DNA of 64,000 nucleotides from Verrucomicrobiia bacterium (GTDB lineage: Bacteria; Verrucomicrobiota; Verrucomicrobiia; Palsa-1439), in NCBI GenBank assembly GCA_022072455.1, contig JAJVHY010000005.1, positions 62,001 to 126,000 on the forward strand, written 5' to 3'. A program made the translations under genes and the position numbers. Below are positions 9,785-18,279 of this stretch, one piece after another; the first letter of the stretch is position 1, and every line of letters begins with the position of its first letter. The notes under the pieces are model-generated. The model saw nothing but the letters and a program-made list of their open reading frames with translations. It searched no databases and was not told the DNA's origin.

Positions 9785-10857
9785 GCATACCGGCACTCGG
9801 CGCCAGCTTGGGCCAACGCTTTCAGGTTGGCGACTGGCGTGTGGAAGAAATGGTCGCTCGCGGAACAGATGTAGCCGCCGCCGGCGCCAAACGTCTCGAA
9901 ACACGCGCGGACTTCCGCCGTCACCTCCGCCGGTGTGCCTTCGGTCAAAATCCGTCCCTGATCAATCCCGCCGATCAACGCAACTTTGCTGCCGAGTACT
10001 TGTTTGACCCGCGCCCGATCTTGCGGCCGGATATCGCCGCCCACGCCGGTGGGGCTGAGTGTTTCACTCGCGTCGCAACCGTTCGATGGAATCCGGTCGA
10101 GGATTGCCAGCATGCCGCCGCAGGTGTGGTAGACCATCGGGAAACCATGTTCATGCAGCGCATCGGCAATCCGTTTGTCGTATGGCGCGCAAAACTCGCT
10201 GAACATCCCCGGGCTGATCACCGTCGAACTCGCCGCGCCGCCGCCATGCTCGATCAAGTCATACTTCGCTCCCGGCATCTCGCGGTGGATGTACTCCACC
10301 CGGCGCCGCGTCAGTTCGTCGAGAAACTGATGCACAAACGCCGGCTCATCCAGCGCCCACATGATGGCTTCCTGCGTCCCGACCAATTCACAAAAATCCT
10401 GCCATGGTCCCGGCTGCGCGGCATGCGCGACAAACCCGCGCACGATGCCGGCTTCACCCGTCTGGTCGTACCACCACGCCAGCCGTTTTTGATCGAGCCG
10501 CGAGTCGGGCCAGTGTTTGAGGAAAATCTCCGCGTCCCGCTGGTTTTTCAGCAGATGTTCGACGTTGTAGGTGGTGTACTCGTTGGCCGCCCACGTGTAG
10601 GTGAGTTCGCCGCTGGGGGTCGCGATGCGCACCCGGTTGCCGTCATGACTCACGCGCCAAGCCGGTGATTCCACGAGCGTTACGACATCCCACGGGGTCA
10701 CTGCCGCATCGAGGCCGGTCACGCGAAAGGCTTCAATCTGGTCAACACCACCGAGAAAATTCTTGAGGTAGTAGGCTTGCCACTGGTGAATGGTGACCGG
10801 CAGCCGGTCGGGCTTGCCCCGCCGGAGCGCGGTCAACATTCGCTCTTTGCCGGTCAT
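9781..10857 (-). CDS. Uroporphyrinogen decarboxylase-like (MtaA-type) methyltransferase
   Basis: This protein of about 358 residues starts MTGKERMLTALRRGKPDRLPV, typical of the UroD/MtaA superfamily. It has the His-x-Cys zinc-type motif in VYHTCGGM and a late CSASDHFFH segment. True HemE enzymes lack that zinc motif, so a corrinoid- or methyl-group-related transferase is more likely than haem synthesis. Such proteins are frequent in Verrucomicrobiota and mostly have unknown substrates. The ATG at 10857 overlaps the stop of the deacetylase gene (ATGA), which fixes the start and indicates translational coupling. It is the last gene of the five-gene minus-strand operon. Methyl transfer from an O-methylated sugar is inference. 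Confidence 0.75.
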   Translation of the reverse strand: MTGKERMLTALRRGKPDRLPVTIHQWQAYYLKNFLGGVDQIEAFRVTGLDAAVTPWDVVTLVESPAWRVSHDGNRVRIATPSGELTYTWAANEYTTYNVEHLLKNQRDAEIFLKHWPDSRLDQKRLAWWYDQTGEAGIVRGFVAHAAQPGPWQDFCELVGTQEAIMWALDEPAFVHQFLDELTRRRVEYIHREMPGAKYDLIEHGGGAASSTVISPGMFSEFCAPYDKRIADALHEHGFPMVYHTCGGMLAILDRIPSNGCDASETLSPTGVGGDIRPQDRARVKQVLGSKVALIGGIDQGRILTEGTPAEVTAEVRACFETFGAGGGYICSASDHFFHTPVANLKALAQAGAECRYA

Positions 10858-11618
10858 GGCTGCACCTTGACCAATCCGCCCAACTCCTTGGCCAGGATAC
10901 AATCGTGGGGGTGACCGTGCCCCTTGTGCTGCCGGAATCCTTCGGCGAACTTGACCCCGATCTCACCACCGCGGCGCCGGCTCCAATTCTGCATCGAGTG
11001 CGTGTACTCGTCCACGCCGTGATGCGCGCGCAACCACGCCCGTTGCGAGGCGTGGGCATGCAACATCTTCGTCTTCGTTTTGATGACCGAACTGATGTCC
11101 ACGTACGTCGTCGGCTGGATCAACCGGCCATAGGGATCAAGCCCTTCAATCGGGTCAGCATAATATAAATGCGGCACACCAGCATCCTTGCGCAACGGGC
11201 CGGGCACGGTGTTCGGACACGCAAACCCAAAACTCGCCGTCCGCGCGATGCGGGCCGTGATCTCGTGATCCAACAGGTAACACTCCAAGCTGTGCGTCAA
11301 CACCAGCGTCGGACTGATCTCCCGCGTCAAACTCATCGCCCGCCGCAATGTGGCTTCATCAAACGTGATGCACAAATCGCGCGATTCGAGGCAGTGATAC
11401 TGGCCGCCGATCACGGCGGCGGCTTTTGCGCCTTCCGCCCGGCGAATCCGAGCGATCGTCTCCGGCCCGAGTGTTGCCGAGCCGACATCACCGGCCGTCA
11501 TCGTCACGATGTGAATTTCCCAGCCGTGCTTCGCCAACAACACCAGCGTCCCGGCCGCGAGAAACTCGCAATCATCCGGGTGCGCCATCAAACACATCGC
11601 GACTTTGCGGGTCTTCAT
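10854..11618 (-). CDS. PIG-L (LmbE-like) family deacetylase
   Basis: The 254-residue protein begins with MKTRKVAMCLMAHPDDCEF, which contains the zinc-binding AHPDD motif of PIG-L/LmbE deacetylases. A later DHE motif (residues ~121-123) supplies the third ligand region. The family removes acetyl groups from N-acetylglucosaminyl or similar amino-sugar conjugates. An ATG at 11618 is preferred over a TTG one codon earlier. The gene sits between the isomerase (five bases upstream) and the UroD-like gene (4-base overlap). A deacetylase beside an aminotransferase suggests that an amino sugar or amino-cyclitol passes through this pathway. No signal peptide is present. Confidence 0.82.
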   Translation of the reverse strand: MKTRKVAMCLMAHPDDCEFLAAGTLVLLAKHGWEIHIVTMTAGDVGSATLGPETIARIRRAEGAKAAAVIGGQYHCLESRDLCITFDEATLRRAMSLTREISPTLVLTHSLECYLLDHEITARIARTASFGFACPNTVPGPLRKDAGVPHLYYADPIEGLDPYGRLIQPTTYVDISSVIKTKTKMLHAHASQRAWLRAHHGVDEYTHSMQNWSRRRGGEIGVKFAEGFRQHKGHGHPHDCILAKELGGLVKVQP

Positions 11619-11622
11619 CAAG

Positions 11623-12408
11623 TCACATCCCCAAATATTTCCGTGTTTCCTTCAACGACTTCACGTCATCCATCGTCGGTTGATATTCCAACCCAAACAC
11701 GCCCTTGTACCCCAGCTTCTTGATCCCGGCCAAGACGAACGGATAATTCGTCTCGCCCTTGAAGACCTCGTTGCGCCCCGGCACGCCCGCCGAGTGAAAA
11801 TGCCCGATCACATCCAGGTTGCGCTCGATGTGCTTGAGCAGATCGCCCTCCATGATTTGCATGTGATAACAATCGAACAACAACTTCAGCCGCTTCGACT
11901 TCAATCGCCGGCAAATCTCCGCGCCCTGATCGCTCGAATGCGCCCAGTAACCGGGATGGTCGTAACGTGTGTTCAGCGGTTCGAGTAACAACGTGACCCC
12001 CGCCTTCTCGGCGAGTTCCAGCGTGGGCTTCAAGCCTTCGATCACCGACTTCATCATCGCCGCGTCGGACATCCCGCGCACCTCATTGCCGGTGCAGACG
12101 ATGGTCGCTCCGATACCGGCGCGCTGATTGAAGTCGAGCGTCAGCTTCGTCCGCGCCAACCACTGCGGCCGGTTCTTCGGATTCGTCAGCCCCCCGCCGA
12201 TCGAACCATCCGGCGCCCCGATCACCGTGTTGGTGATTTTCACGCCGTACTTCTTGGCCATGACCGCCAGCGCTTCCGGCTGCCCTTTGTAGCTCATGTC
12301 CACGAACCACATCTCGACGTTCTTGAAGCCGGCGGCGGCCGCCTTCTTCAACCGTTGTTCAAACGGCAACTTGCTCAACGCCATCTCAACGCACAGTCCG
12401 AGTTCCAT
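11623..12408 (-). CDS. Hydroxypyruvate isomerase-like TIM-barrel sugar isomerase/epimerase
   Basis: The 261-residue product is a xylose-isomerase-like TIM barrel. The segments LLLEPLNTRYDHPGYW, FDCYHMQIMEGDL and GHFHSAGVPGRNE are characteristic of the Hyi subgroup, and the metal-binding Glu/Asp/His/Glu set appears intact. Members interconvert hydroxypyruvate and tartronate semialdehyde, but many relatives in carbohydrate clusters act on keto-sugars or cyclitols such as inosose. The start at MELGLCVE fits the family; upstream in-frame codons overlap the aminotransferase gene and look unrelated. The gap to the upstream stop is two bases, so it is co-transcribed with the aminotransferase and deacetylase. 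Confidence 0.8.
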   Translation of the reverse strand: MELGLCVEMALSKLPFEQRLKKAAAAGFKNVEMWFVDMSYKGQPEALAVMAKKYGVKITNTVIGAPDGSIGGGLTNPKNRPQWLARTKLTLDFNQRAGIGATIVCTGNEVRGMSDAAMMKSVIEGLKPTLELAEKAGVTLLLEPLNTRYDHPGYWAHSSDQGAEICRRLKSKRLKLLFDCYHMQIMEGDLLKHIERNLDVIGHFHSAGVPGRNEVFKGETNYPFVLAGIKKLGYKGVFGLEYQPTMDDVKSLKETRKYLGM

Positions 12409-12410
12409 GC

Positions 12411-13688
12411 TCACATCCCTCCCAAAACTTGGTTCACCGCCGTCGCAATCGCCCGGCAATCCGCCGCGCTATACTCGCAATGCGTATCAATCATGATCGC
12501 CCGGCTCAAATACTCATTGCATTGCGGGCACATGTCTTTCGTGTACTTCGGCAACTCACTCTTCTTCACGCCCGTCCACGGCAAGCCATCCGGCGCGACT
12601 GCTTTGTGCGTGAGAATATGTTCCCAATGCACATACACATGCCAATCCTTCACTTTGTGATCATAAATTCCGCCCGCCGGCACCCCCGCCTTCTGCAACG
12701 CCGGCAACGCCGCCTTCGTGCTCGCCACGTCCGGCATGAACAGAATCAAACAAATCCCGGTATCGCCCTTCGGATCCGCCACGCGCTGCAACGTCACGCC
12801 CTTCGGTAAATCCAATCCGGCAATGATCCGCGCCTTCGCCGCCCGGTAACCCGCCAAAATCTTCGGCGCTTTCCGGATCTGCGCCAGCGCCACTGCGCCC
12901 TGCAACTCGCTCATCCGGTAATTCTCGCCGCAGAACAATTCACCGCCCTTGCGTTCCGTCGCGTACCGGTCCGGCCGCCAGCACGCCGCGCAGTCGTGCC
13001 ACGATTGGGCGCGCGTCAACAACCATTGATCATTCGTCGTGACAAACCCACCCTCACCGGAGTTGAGCACCTTGTAATAATCAAAACTGAAACAGCCCAT
13101 CGTTCCGATGCTCCCGAGCATCTTTCCCTTGTACTTGCCGCCCGCCGCCTGGGCGACGTCCTCAATGACCGGGATTTTGTGTTTCTTCGCGATGCGCATG
13201 ATCTGATCCATCTGCGCCGGCATCCCGCGCATGTGAACGACGATGATCGCCTTCGTGCGTTTGGTGATGGCTTTGGCCAACGCGCGCGGATCAATCGTCA
13301 ACGTGTCGTCCACGTCCACAATCACCGGGATCGCGTTGCAAGTCCCGATTACTGCTGCCGACGCGAAGAAAGTGTAACCCGGCACGATTACTTCATCGCC
13401 AGCGCCGACACCGAGTGCGCGCAAGGCCGTGATCAGCGCCGACGTGCAGGAGTTCACCGCCAAGGCGTACTTCGTGCCGATGAACCCGGCCATCATGCAC
13501 TCCGCTTCCGCCACTTTGCTGGGACGCGGATTGTAATACCGGAACAAGTGCGGCCCTTCGATGCCCTTCGCGTTGGCGCGAATGGTTTTGGTGAGTTGCT
13601 CCTTCACCCCTTTCGGGTACTGCCAGAGGTCGAGCAATTCGATGAGTTCGTCAGTGTGAATCTTGCTGGTGTAGGGGCCGAGTTTCAT
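12411..13688 (-). CDS. DegT/DnrJ/EryC1/StrS-family PLP aminotransferase
   Basis: This 425-residue fold-type-I PLP enzyme contains the sugar-aminotransferase landmarks NSCTSAL (PLP phosphate), PGYTFFASAAV, the VIEDVAQAAGG Asp, and FSFDYYKVLNSGEGGF with the Schiff-base Lys. Family members transaminate keto-sugars or keto-cyclitols (StrS, scyllo-inosose aminotransferases) or run that reaction in reverse. A good Shine-Dalgarno, AAGGAGAAG, lies just before the ATG. It is the second gene of the operon, 15 bases after the six-hairpin gene. The N terminus carries a ~40-residue extension before the core, compared with short DegT proteins. The actual sugar is unknown. Confidence 0.88.
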   Translation of the reverse strand: MKLGPYTSKIHTDELIELLDLWQYPKGVKEQLTKTIRANAKGIEGPHLFRYYNPRPSKVAEAECMMAGFIGTKYALAVNSCTSALITALRALGVGAGDEVIVPGYTFFASAAVIGTCNAIPVIVDVDDTLTIDPRALAKAITKRTKAIIVVHMRGMPAQMDQIMRIAKKHKIPVIEDVAQAAGGKYKGKMLGSIGTMGCFSFDYYKVLNSGEGGFVTTNDQWLLTRAQSWHDCAACWRPDRYATERKGGELFCGENYRMSELQGAVALAQIRKAPKILAGYRAAKARIIAGLDLPKGVTLQRVADPKGDTGICLILFMPDVASTKAALPALQKAGVPAGGIYDHKVKDWHVYVHWEHILTHKAVAPDGLPWTGVKKSELPKYTKDMCPQCNEYLSRAIMIDTHCEYSAADCRAIATAVNQVLGGM

Positions 13689-13703
13689 AACTTCTCCTTA
13701 AGG

Positions 13704-16211
13704 TTAGAATTGTACGATAACTTTGCCATTGCCGGCAACTGTCACAGTTTCCGTCGCGGCATCGTATTGACCGCCGGTACATGCGGTCGCCTTCAAGCCG
13801 AGCGGATGCGGCAACCGGAGCGCGACCTTGCCGGGTTTCCGCGCGACTTCGTGGAATTTCACTTCGGCTTCGATGCGGCCGTCCTGCACGCGCGACCTCA
13901 CTGTCAGTGAAAACTTGCCGAAATGGCTGGCGACCTTCTCCAGCTTGATCTCCTTGCCGTGCTCCAACCACGCGCGCGGCACGCCGGTCAGCAACCGCAA
14001 CGTCGCGCCGTCTTCGAGCCAGAGCATCCACCGCGTCTGCATCAAGAACCAACCTTCTTCGTGCGTCTTGTGCGGACTTGCGCCAAAATAATGTTCCCAG
14101 AACGTGTACGTCTCCCGGTCGGCCAACGCGGAGAACTGGTTGTAGTACGTCTTGATGAACGCCGCCGCTTCGCCGCGCCGGATGTGAGCGTAGTCATGCC
14201 GGACGTAGTAGGGCTGGCTGTAGCCGGCATTCTGGAGTGTGAACAACTCGTGGTGCGACTTCAGCAGGCATTCACCCATCCACTCCTTCGCGTCGATCAC
14301 TTCCTGGATGATCAGGTAGAGCGGGCCGATCAGGGAATCCCGGCATGTCGTCGCGCCATGGGAGTTGCAGGTCGAGCCGTCCACGTGCAAGGCAGCCGGG
14401 CCACGGGCTTCGGCCCATGCCGGACAGGTTGGCGTCCAGGTGCCGTCCCCCAGCGGAATCACCGGTGACTCGGCCATCACCAACTCGATCACCTTCCGAA
14501 TGTCCGCGCGCCACGCGGCGGCTTCGCGCGCCAAGCGTTTATCGCCCAACATTTCGGCCACGCGCTGCATGCCGACGTAGGCAAAACCGTTGAGCATGAA
14601 TTGCCGGAACGGATCTTCCGGGTCGGCGCACTTGCCTTCGATCAAGCCCATCCCTTGCGGTGTCTTGTTCCGTTCGCGCCACGCCAGCAGGTACTCGCAC
14701 GCCTTGAGCAGGTTCGGTTTGACGCGGTGTAGCCATTTCTCGTCGCGCGTGTACCGGTAATGCTCGCCCATGGACCAGAGTGCGCCGCCGGTCTCCAGCA
14801 TGTAGCCACCGAAGTTCTGGATGAACCCGTTCTCGTGTTGTTTATCGAGGAAGAATTGCAGCGACCGCTCCGCCAGTTTGTGCCAGCCGACCGAATCGTA
14901 GAACTGGATGATGGGCGAACTCTCCGAGCCAATCGGGCTGTACCAACCTATCGTTGCCCCGGTCGTACCGCTGGGTTCGAGGCCGTAGGTGATCATGTCG
15001 AGATGCAGCAAGCCGGCGCGGATCATCTCGTTCACACGCTGCTCTGGCACCTGAATCGAAGCGGCAGCGGCGAGTTTTGCTTCCCAGAACGCCCGGCATT
15101 CCTGCCGGCGTTTCTCGAAATCAAACTTCGCCAGCGCCACCGCCCGGTCCTCCGCGAGAAACCGGTGCGGCATGGCGGATTCGACCACCGCCTTCTCGCC
15201 CGGCTGCAGCAAGACGGCGACCTCCTGTTGCGGCATCGGTTTGCCATTGAGGCGGTTGATGCTGAACACCTGACCGGTCTCGATCCACCCAAACCCGCGC
15301 CGCCCGTCATAGGGCCGTTGTTTGCAGTGTGTCCGCGGATACACGCTCGTCAGGAACGCGTAGTGCGGCACGGTGCCGGTGTTGACAGCCTCGACGCGGA
15401 TCAGCAGCACCGTTTCCTCTTCCCGGCCGACAGTCTCCTTTTCTTTGTTGGCCGCGACGATGACCTTGTCTTTCTCGATGTGCATGTGGCCACCACTGAG
15501 ATCGTCGGCGACCAGAAAATGAGTTCCGCGCAAAGTCTTCGTCGTCAGCGGCGATTTCTCCAACGTGCAAAACGTTGTCATGTGATAAGTGATGTCGCCG
15601 TCCCGTTGCTCGGCATGCAGGATCGGCAGCACGCCGTCTTCGAGCCGCCGGCGAATGTTGATCGAGCACGCCGCACCCCGCCCGACCATCATCCCAAACT
15701 CGACGCCTTGCGGATGCCCTTCCTGGGGCGCAATGCAGGAAGCATTCTTCGCTTGAAAATAGCCAAGATAGCCGTCACGCGGATATGAGCCGACGCGAAA
15801 GAATCGCATGTCGCGGCTCAGCCCAAGCCACGTTTCGCAGGAATCGGCACGGTTCGTAGCGGCGGCGTGGGCGAAGGTTTCCTCGGGCTCGCTGGCGATC
15901 CGGTCCAACTCGCTCTGTAAACCGCGCCCGCGGATGTCATCGGCAATCTCCTGGTACGTCCGCCTGTCGTTCGCCGGCACGACCGCCACCTTGTACTGCG
16001 GAATCCAGATTGGCCATTGGCTGCTGACATCGCGCACAAAGAACGTAAAACCGAACTGCTTCGTGCGCACAGTCACGCGGGTTGCCGGCGCGCCGGGATT
16101 AAGTTTGGCATCAAGGATTTCGACGGCCGCGCCGGCAACCTTGCCGAGCTTGCCGTCGTGGACGGTCAGATGCGGAGTTTGTGGTTCAGCGAAAACAAGG
16201 GCGATTTTCAT
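13704..16211 (-). CDS. Putative six-hairpin (alpha/alpha-toroid) glycosidase
   Basis: The 835-residue protein has an N-terminal beta-rich half (~1-370) and a helical half (~385-740) with repeated aromatic and acidic patches (GWYSPIGSESSP, NFGGYMLETGGALWSMGEHY, YYVRHDYAHIRRGEAAAF). A small beta-sandwich ends it. This order of domains is typical of GH15/65/78/95-like clans of six-hairpin glycosidases. I cannot assign a CAZy family. No signal peptide is visible with the chosen ATG at 16211, where the N terminus becomes MKIALVFAEPQTP; longer in-frame starts add Arg/Ser-rich residues that look non-coding. It heads the minus-strand operon and is divergent from the AraC genes, which may regulate it. 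Confidence 0.65.
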   Translation of the reverse strand: MKIALVFAEPQTPHLTVHDGKLGKVAGAAVEILDAKLNPGAPATRVTVRTKQFGFTFFVRDVSSQWPIWIPQYKVAVVPANDRRTYQEIADDIRGRGLQSELDRIASEPEETFAHAAATNRADSCETWLGLSRDMRFFRVGSYPRDGYLGYFQAKNASCIAPQEGHPQGVEFGMMVGRGAACSINIRRRLEDGVLPILHAEQRDGDITYHMTTFCTLEKSPLTTKTLRGTHFLVADDLSGGHMHIEKDKVIVAANKEKETVGREEETVLLIRVEAVNTGTVPHYAFLTSVYPRTHCKQRPYDGRRGFGWIETGQVFSINRLNGKPMPQQEVAVLLQPGEKAVVESAMPHRFLAEDRAVALAKFDFEKRRQECRAFWEAKLAAAASIQVPEQRVNEMIRAGLLHLDMITYGLEPSGTTGATIGWYSPIGSESSPIIQFYDSVGWHKLAERSLQFFLDKQHENGFIQNFGGYMLETGGALWSMGEHYRYTRDEKWLHRVKPNLLKACEYLLAWRERNKTPQGMGLIEGKCADPEDPFRQFMLNGFAYVGMQRVAEMLGDKRLAREAAAWRADIRKVIELVMAESPVIPLGDGTWTPTCPAWAEARGPAALHVDGSTCNSHGATTCRDSLIGPLYLIIQEVIDAKEWMGECLLKSHHELFTLQNAGYSQPYYVRHDYAHIRRGEAAAFIKTYYNQFSALADRETYTFWEHYFGASPHKTHEEGWFLMQTRWMLWLEDGATLRLLTGVPRAWLEHGKEIKLEKVASHFGKFSLTVRSRVQDGRIEAEVKFHEVARKPGKVALRLPHPLGLKATACTGGQYDAATETVTVAGNGKVIVQF

Positions 16212-16261
16212 GGAATATGTTGGACAGGCGTTTGGTTGATGGATGGATTTTGCACGCGGGG

Positions 16262-16282
16262 ACCGCGGACTGGAGCCGCGGT
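16262..16282. promoter_or_regulatory. Candidate AraC operator (inverted repeat)
   Basis: ACCGCGG and CCGCGGT flank a 7-base spacer, 51 to 71 bases before the six-hairpin glycosidase start. The left part reads CCGCGGACTGGAG, and a 12-of-13 match (CCGCGGACTGTAG) occurs in the GH42/GH43 gap at 20190. The rest of this 217-base divergent gap shows no gene. Confidence 0.4.
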
Positions 16283-16390
16283 TCCTGATGCGGCTGAGAA
16301 AAACGATATTATCATGGAATTGCAACCCTAGCGGGTTGCCGGCGGCACTGCTTTTGGTTTTCCAAGAATGTTTTGGGTTTTTGTTTGGAC

Positions 16391-16419
16391 TTGCATCCCA
16401 CCCGCCTGTGGTTCATTCA
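16391..16419 (+). promoter_or_regulatory. Predicted promoter of the first AraC gene
   Basis: TTGCAT is followed 17 bases later by CATTCA, which lies nine bases before the ATG. The block ACTTGCATCCC-N11-GTTCAT-N12-ATG is repeated exactly in spacing in front of the glycosidase remnant at 38592, which supports function. Confidence 0.4.
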
Positions 16420-16428
16420 TCCACTTCG

Positions 16429-17352
16429 ATGGCCAAAAAATCGAACTCGCGATTAACAGCGAACAACCTCGCGTGGCTGGCTGACGTCAAAGAATCACGG
16501 CACCCGCTCTCCGACATCCAACCAATTTGGGTGCGTCGCGCCATCATTCCGCATGGCCCGTCCGTGCGCCGGCCTGAGTATCATCCCTACTGTGAAATCT
16601 GCATCTATCTCTCCGGCGAAGCCATCCAGTACGCCGGCCGCTACCAATTCCGCCGCCAGCCGGGGGACGTCTTTCTGGCGGGCCCCTGTTTGCCGCACTA
16701 CGGCGTCATCACCAAGCCGCTCACCGCATTGATCGTTTATTTTCTGCCGGCCGTGCTCCTCAATCTCGACCCGCAAGGCGACGGCGCGCGGATTCTCCAC
16801 CGTTTCACCGCTCAATCCTCGAAAGACAGCCTCTGTGCGACGCCTTCCGCCGCGGTTTTCCAGCGCCTCACCACCATGCTGGAAGAGATGCTGACCGAGT
16901 TTGAAAAAGCGCGCTTCGGCAGCAAGCTCAAACTCCAAGGACTGCTCGTCCAATGCCTCGTCGAACTCCTTCGGTGGGAACAGAGTCGCCGGAGCGGCCT
17001 GGAAGAACACGGCGCCCCCGAACCGTGGGCGCCAGTCGAGCGGGCGTTGCAATATCTGCGCGAACACTTCACCGATCGCGTCTACGCCCAACAAGTTGCC
17101 GAAGCCGCCGGCGTCAGCGAATCGCAATTGCGGCGGCTCTTCCAAAAAACCCTCGGCACCTCCTGGATTCATTACCTCCAACGCTACCGGATCCATCGGG
17201 CTGCGGCCTTGCTCTTCGAACCCACGAAGACCGTCACCGAAACCGCGTTCGCCGTCGGCTTTGAAGACCTCGGCCATTTCATCACCGTCTTTCGCACCCA
17301 CATGGGCGTCTCCCCGAGTCAGTACATCAAGAACCTCGCGCGGCGCACGTAA
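16429..17352 (+). CDS. AraC-family transcriptional regulator (copy 1)
   Basis: The 307-residue protein has an N-terminal cupin-like sensing domain, including PEYHPYCEICIYLSG and PGDVFLAGP. The C terminus is an AraC/XylS double helix-turn-helix (residues ~200-305) ending TAFAVGFEDLGHFITVFRTHMGVSPSQY. The usual role is to bind a sugar and activate neighbouring carbohydrate genes. The start MAKKSNSR is preferred because upstream residues in this frame look random. A close paralogue follows after 12 bases. Their DNA-binding halves agree in about 91 % of positions over 106 residues, while the sensor halves are much less similar. Likely targets are the divergent six-hairpin operon and the GH42/GH43 pair. 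Confidence 0.88.
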   Translation: MAKKSNSRLTANNLAWLADVKESRHPLSDIQPIWVRRAIIPHGPSVRRPEYHPYCEICIYLSGEAIQYAGRYQFRRQPGDVFLAGPCLPHYGVITKPLTALIVYFLPAVLLNLDPQGDGARILHRFTAQSSKDSLCATPSAAVFQRLTTMLEEMLTEFEKARFGSKLKLQGLLVQCLVELLRWEQSRRSGLEEHGAPEPWAPVERALQYLREHFTDRVYAQQVAEAAGVSESQLRRLFQKTLGTSWIHYLQRYRIHRAAALLFEPTKTVTETAFAVGFEDLGHFITVFRTHMGVSPSQYIKNLARRT

Positions 17353-17364
17353 TTCCCCGTGGTG

Positions 17365-18279
17365 ATGAACACCGAACTCACATGGCTGGCTGACGCTGAA
17401 AAAACCGTCCGCCCTTTGAGCGAGGAACAGCCGATTTGGATTTGGCAACCGGTCAAACCCTGCGGGCCCTTCGCGCCGCGTCCGGAATATCATCCATCCT
17501 GCGAATTCAACCTCTGTCTGGCCGGCGCCGCCATCCAGTATGCCGGGCGCTTCCAATTCCACCGCCGCCCCGGCGATGTCTTTCTCGCCGGCCCTGGCCT
17601 GCCGCATTGCGCCTCCATCACCCAGCCACTCACGCTCATCGCCGCGCACTTTCTCCCTGCATCGCTCATGACCCTCGATCCCCGGGGGGACGGCGCGCGG
17701 ATTCTGCACCGCTTCACCGCCCAATCCACGCCCGCCAGCATTTGCGTTCGCCCGCCGCCCGGCGTCTTTCGGCGCCTGACAATCCTGTTTCGCAGCATGC
17801 TGGTGGAATTTACGCGCCCCCAATTCGGCAGCCAGCTCCAACTCCAAACCCTGCTCATCCAAGCCCTCGTGGAACTGCTCCGCTGGGAACAGGAGCACCC
17901 CACCGGCGTCGAACAACTCGCCGCAACCGAACCCTGGGCGCCCGTCGAACGCGCCCTCCAATACCTCCGGGAACATTTTACCGACCGCGTCTACGCCCAG
18001 CAACTGGCCGAAGCTGCCGGCGTCAGCGAATCCCAACTCCGCCGGTATTTCCAAAAAACCCTCGGCACCTCCTGGGTCCATTACCTCCAGCGCTACCGGA
18101 TCCACCGGGCCGCCGCGTTGCTCTTTGAACCGACCCGCACCATCACCGATACCGCGTTCGCCGTCGGCTTTGAAGACCTCGGCCATTTCATCAGCGTCTT
18201 CCGCGCCCACATGGGCGTCTCCCCCAGTCAGTACGTCAAGAACCTGACACAACCGCCACGCCGTACGCCGGCAATCTGA
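17365..18279 (+). CDS. AraC-family transcriptional regulator (copy 2)
   Basis: This tandem paralogue of the preceding regulator is about 304 residues long, with the same cupin-like sensor (PEYHPSCEFNLCLAG, PGDVFLAGP) and a nearly identical AraC double HTH. The first ATG at 17365 is used; two GTG codons precede it in frame. It is probably co-transcribed with copy 1. The last 44 bases overlap tail-to-tail with the convergent GH42 gene, so both stop codons lie inside the other gene. The conserved DNA-binding half and divergent sensor half suggest recognition of the same operator with different inducers. Confidence 0.87.
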   Translation: MNTELTWLADAEKTVRPLSEEQPIWIWQPVKPCGPFAPRPEYHPSCEFNLCLAGAAIQYAGRFQFHRRPGDVFLAGPGLPHCASITQPLTLIAAHFLPASLMTLDPRGDGARILHRFTAQSTPASICVRPPPGVFRRLTILFRSMLVEFTRPQFGSQLQLQTLLIQALVELLRWEQEHPTGVEQLAATEPWAPVERALQYLREHFTDRVYAQQLAEAAGVSESQLRRYFQKTLGTSWVHYLQRYRIHRAAALLFEPTRTITDTAFAVGFEDLGHFISVFRAHMGVSPSQYVKNLTQPPRRTPAI

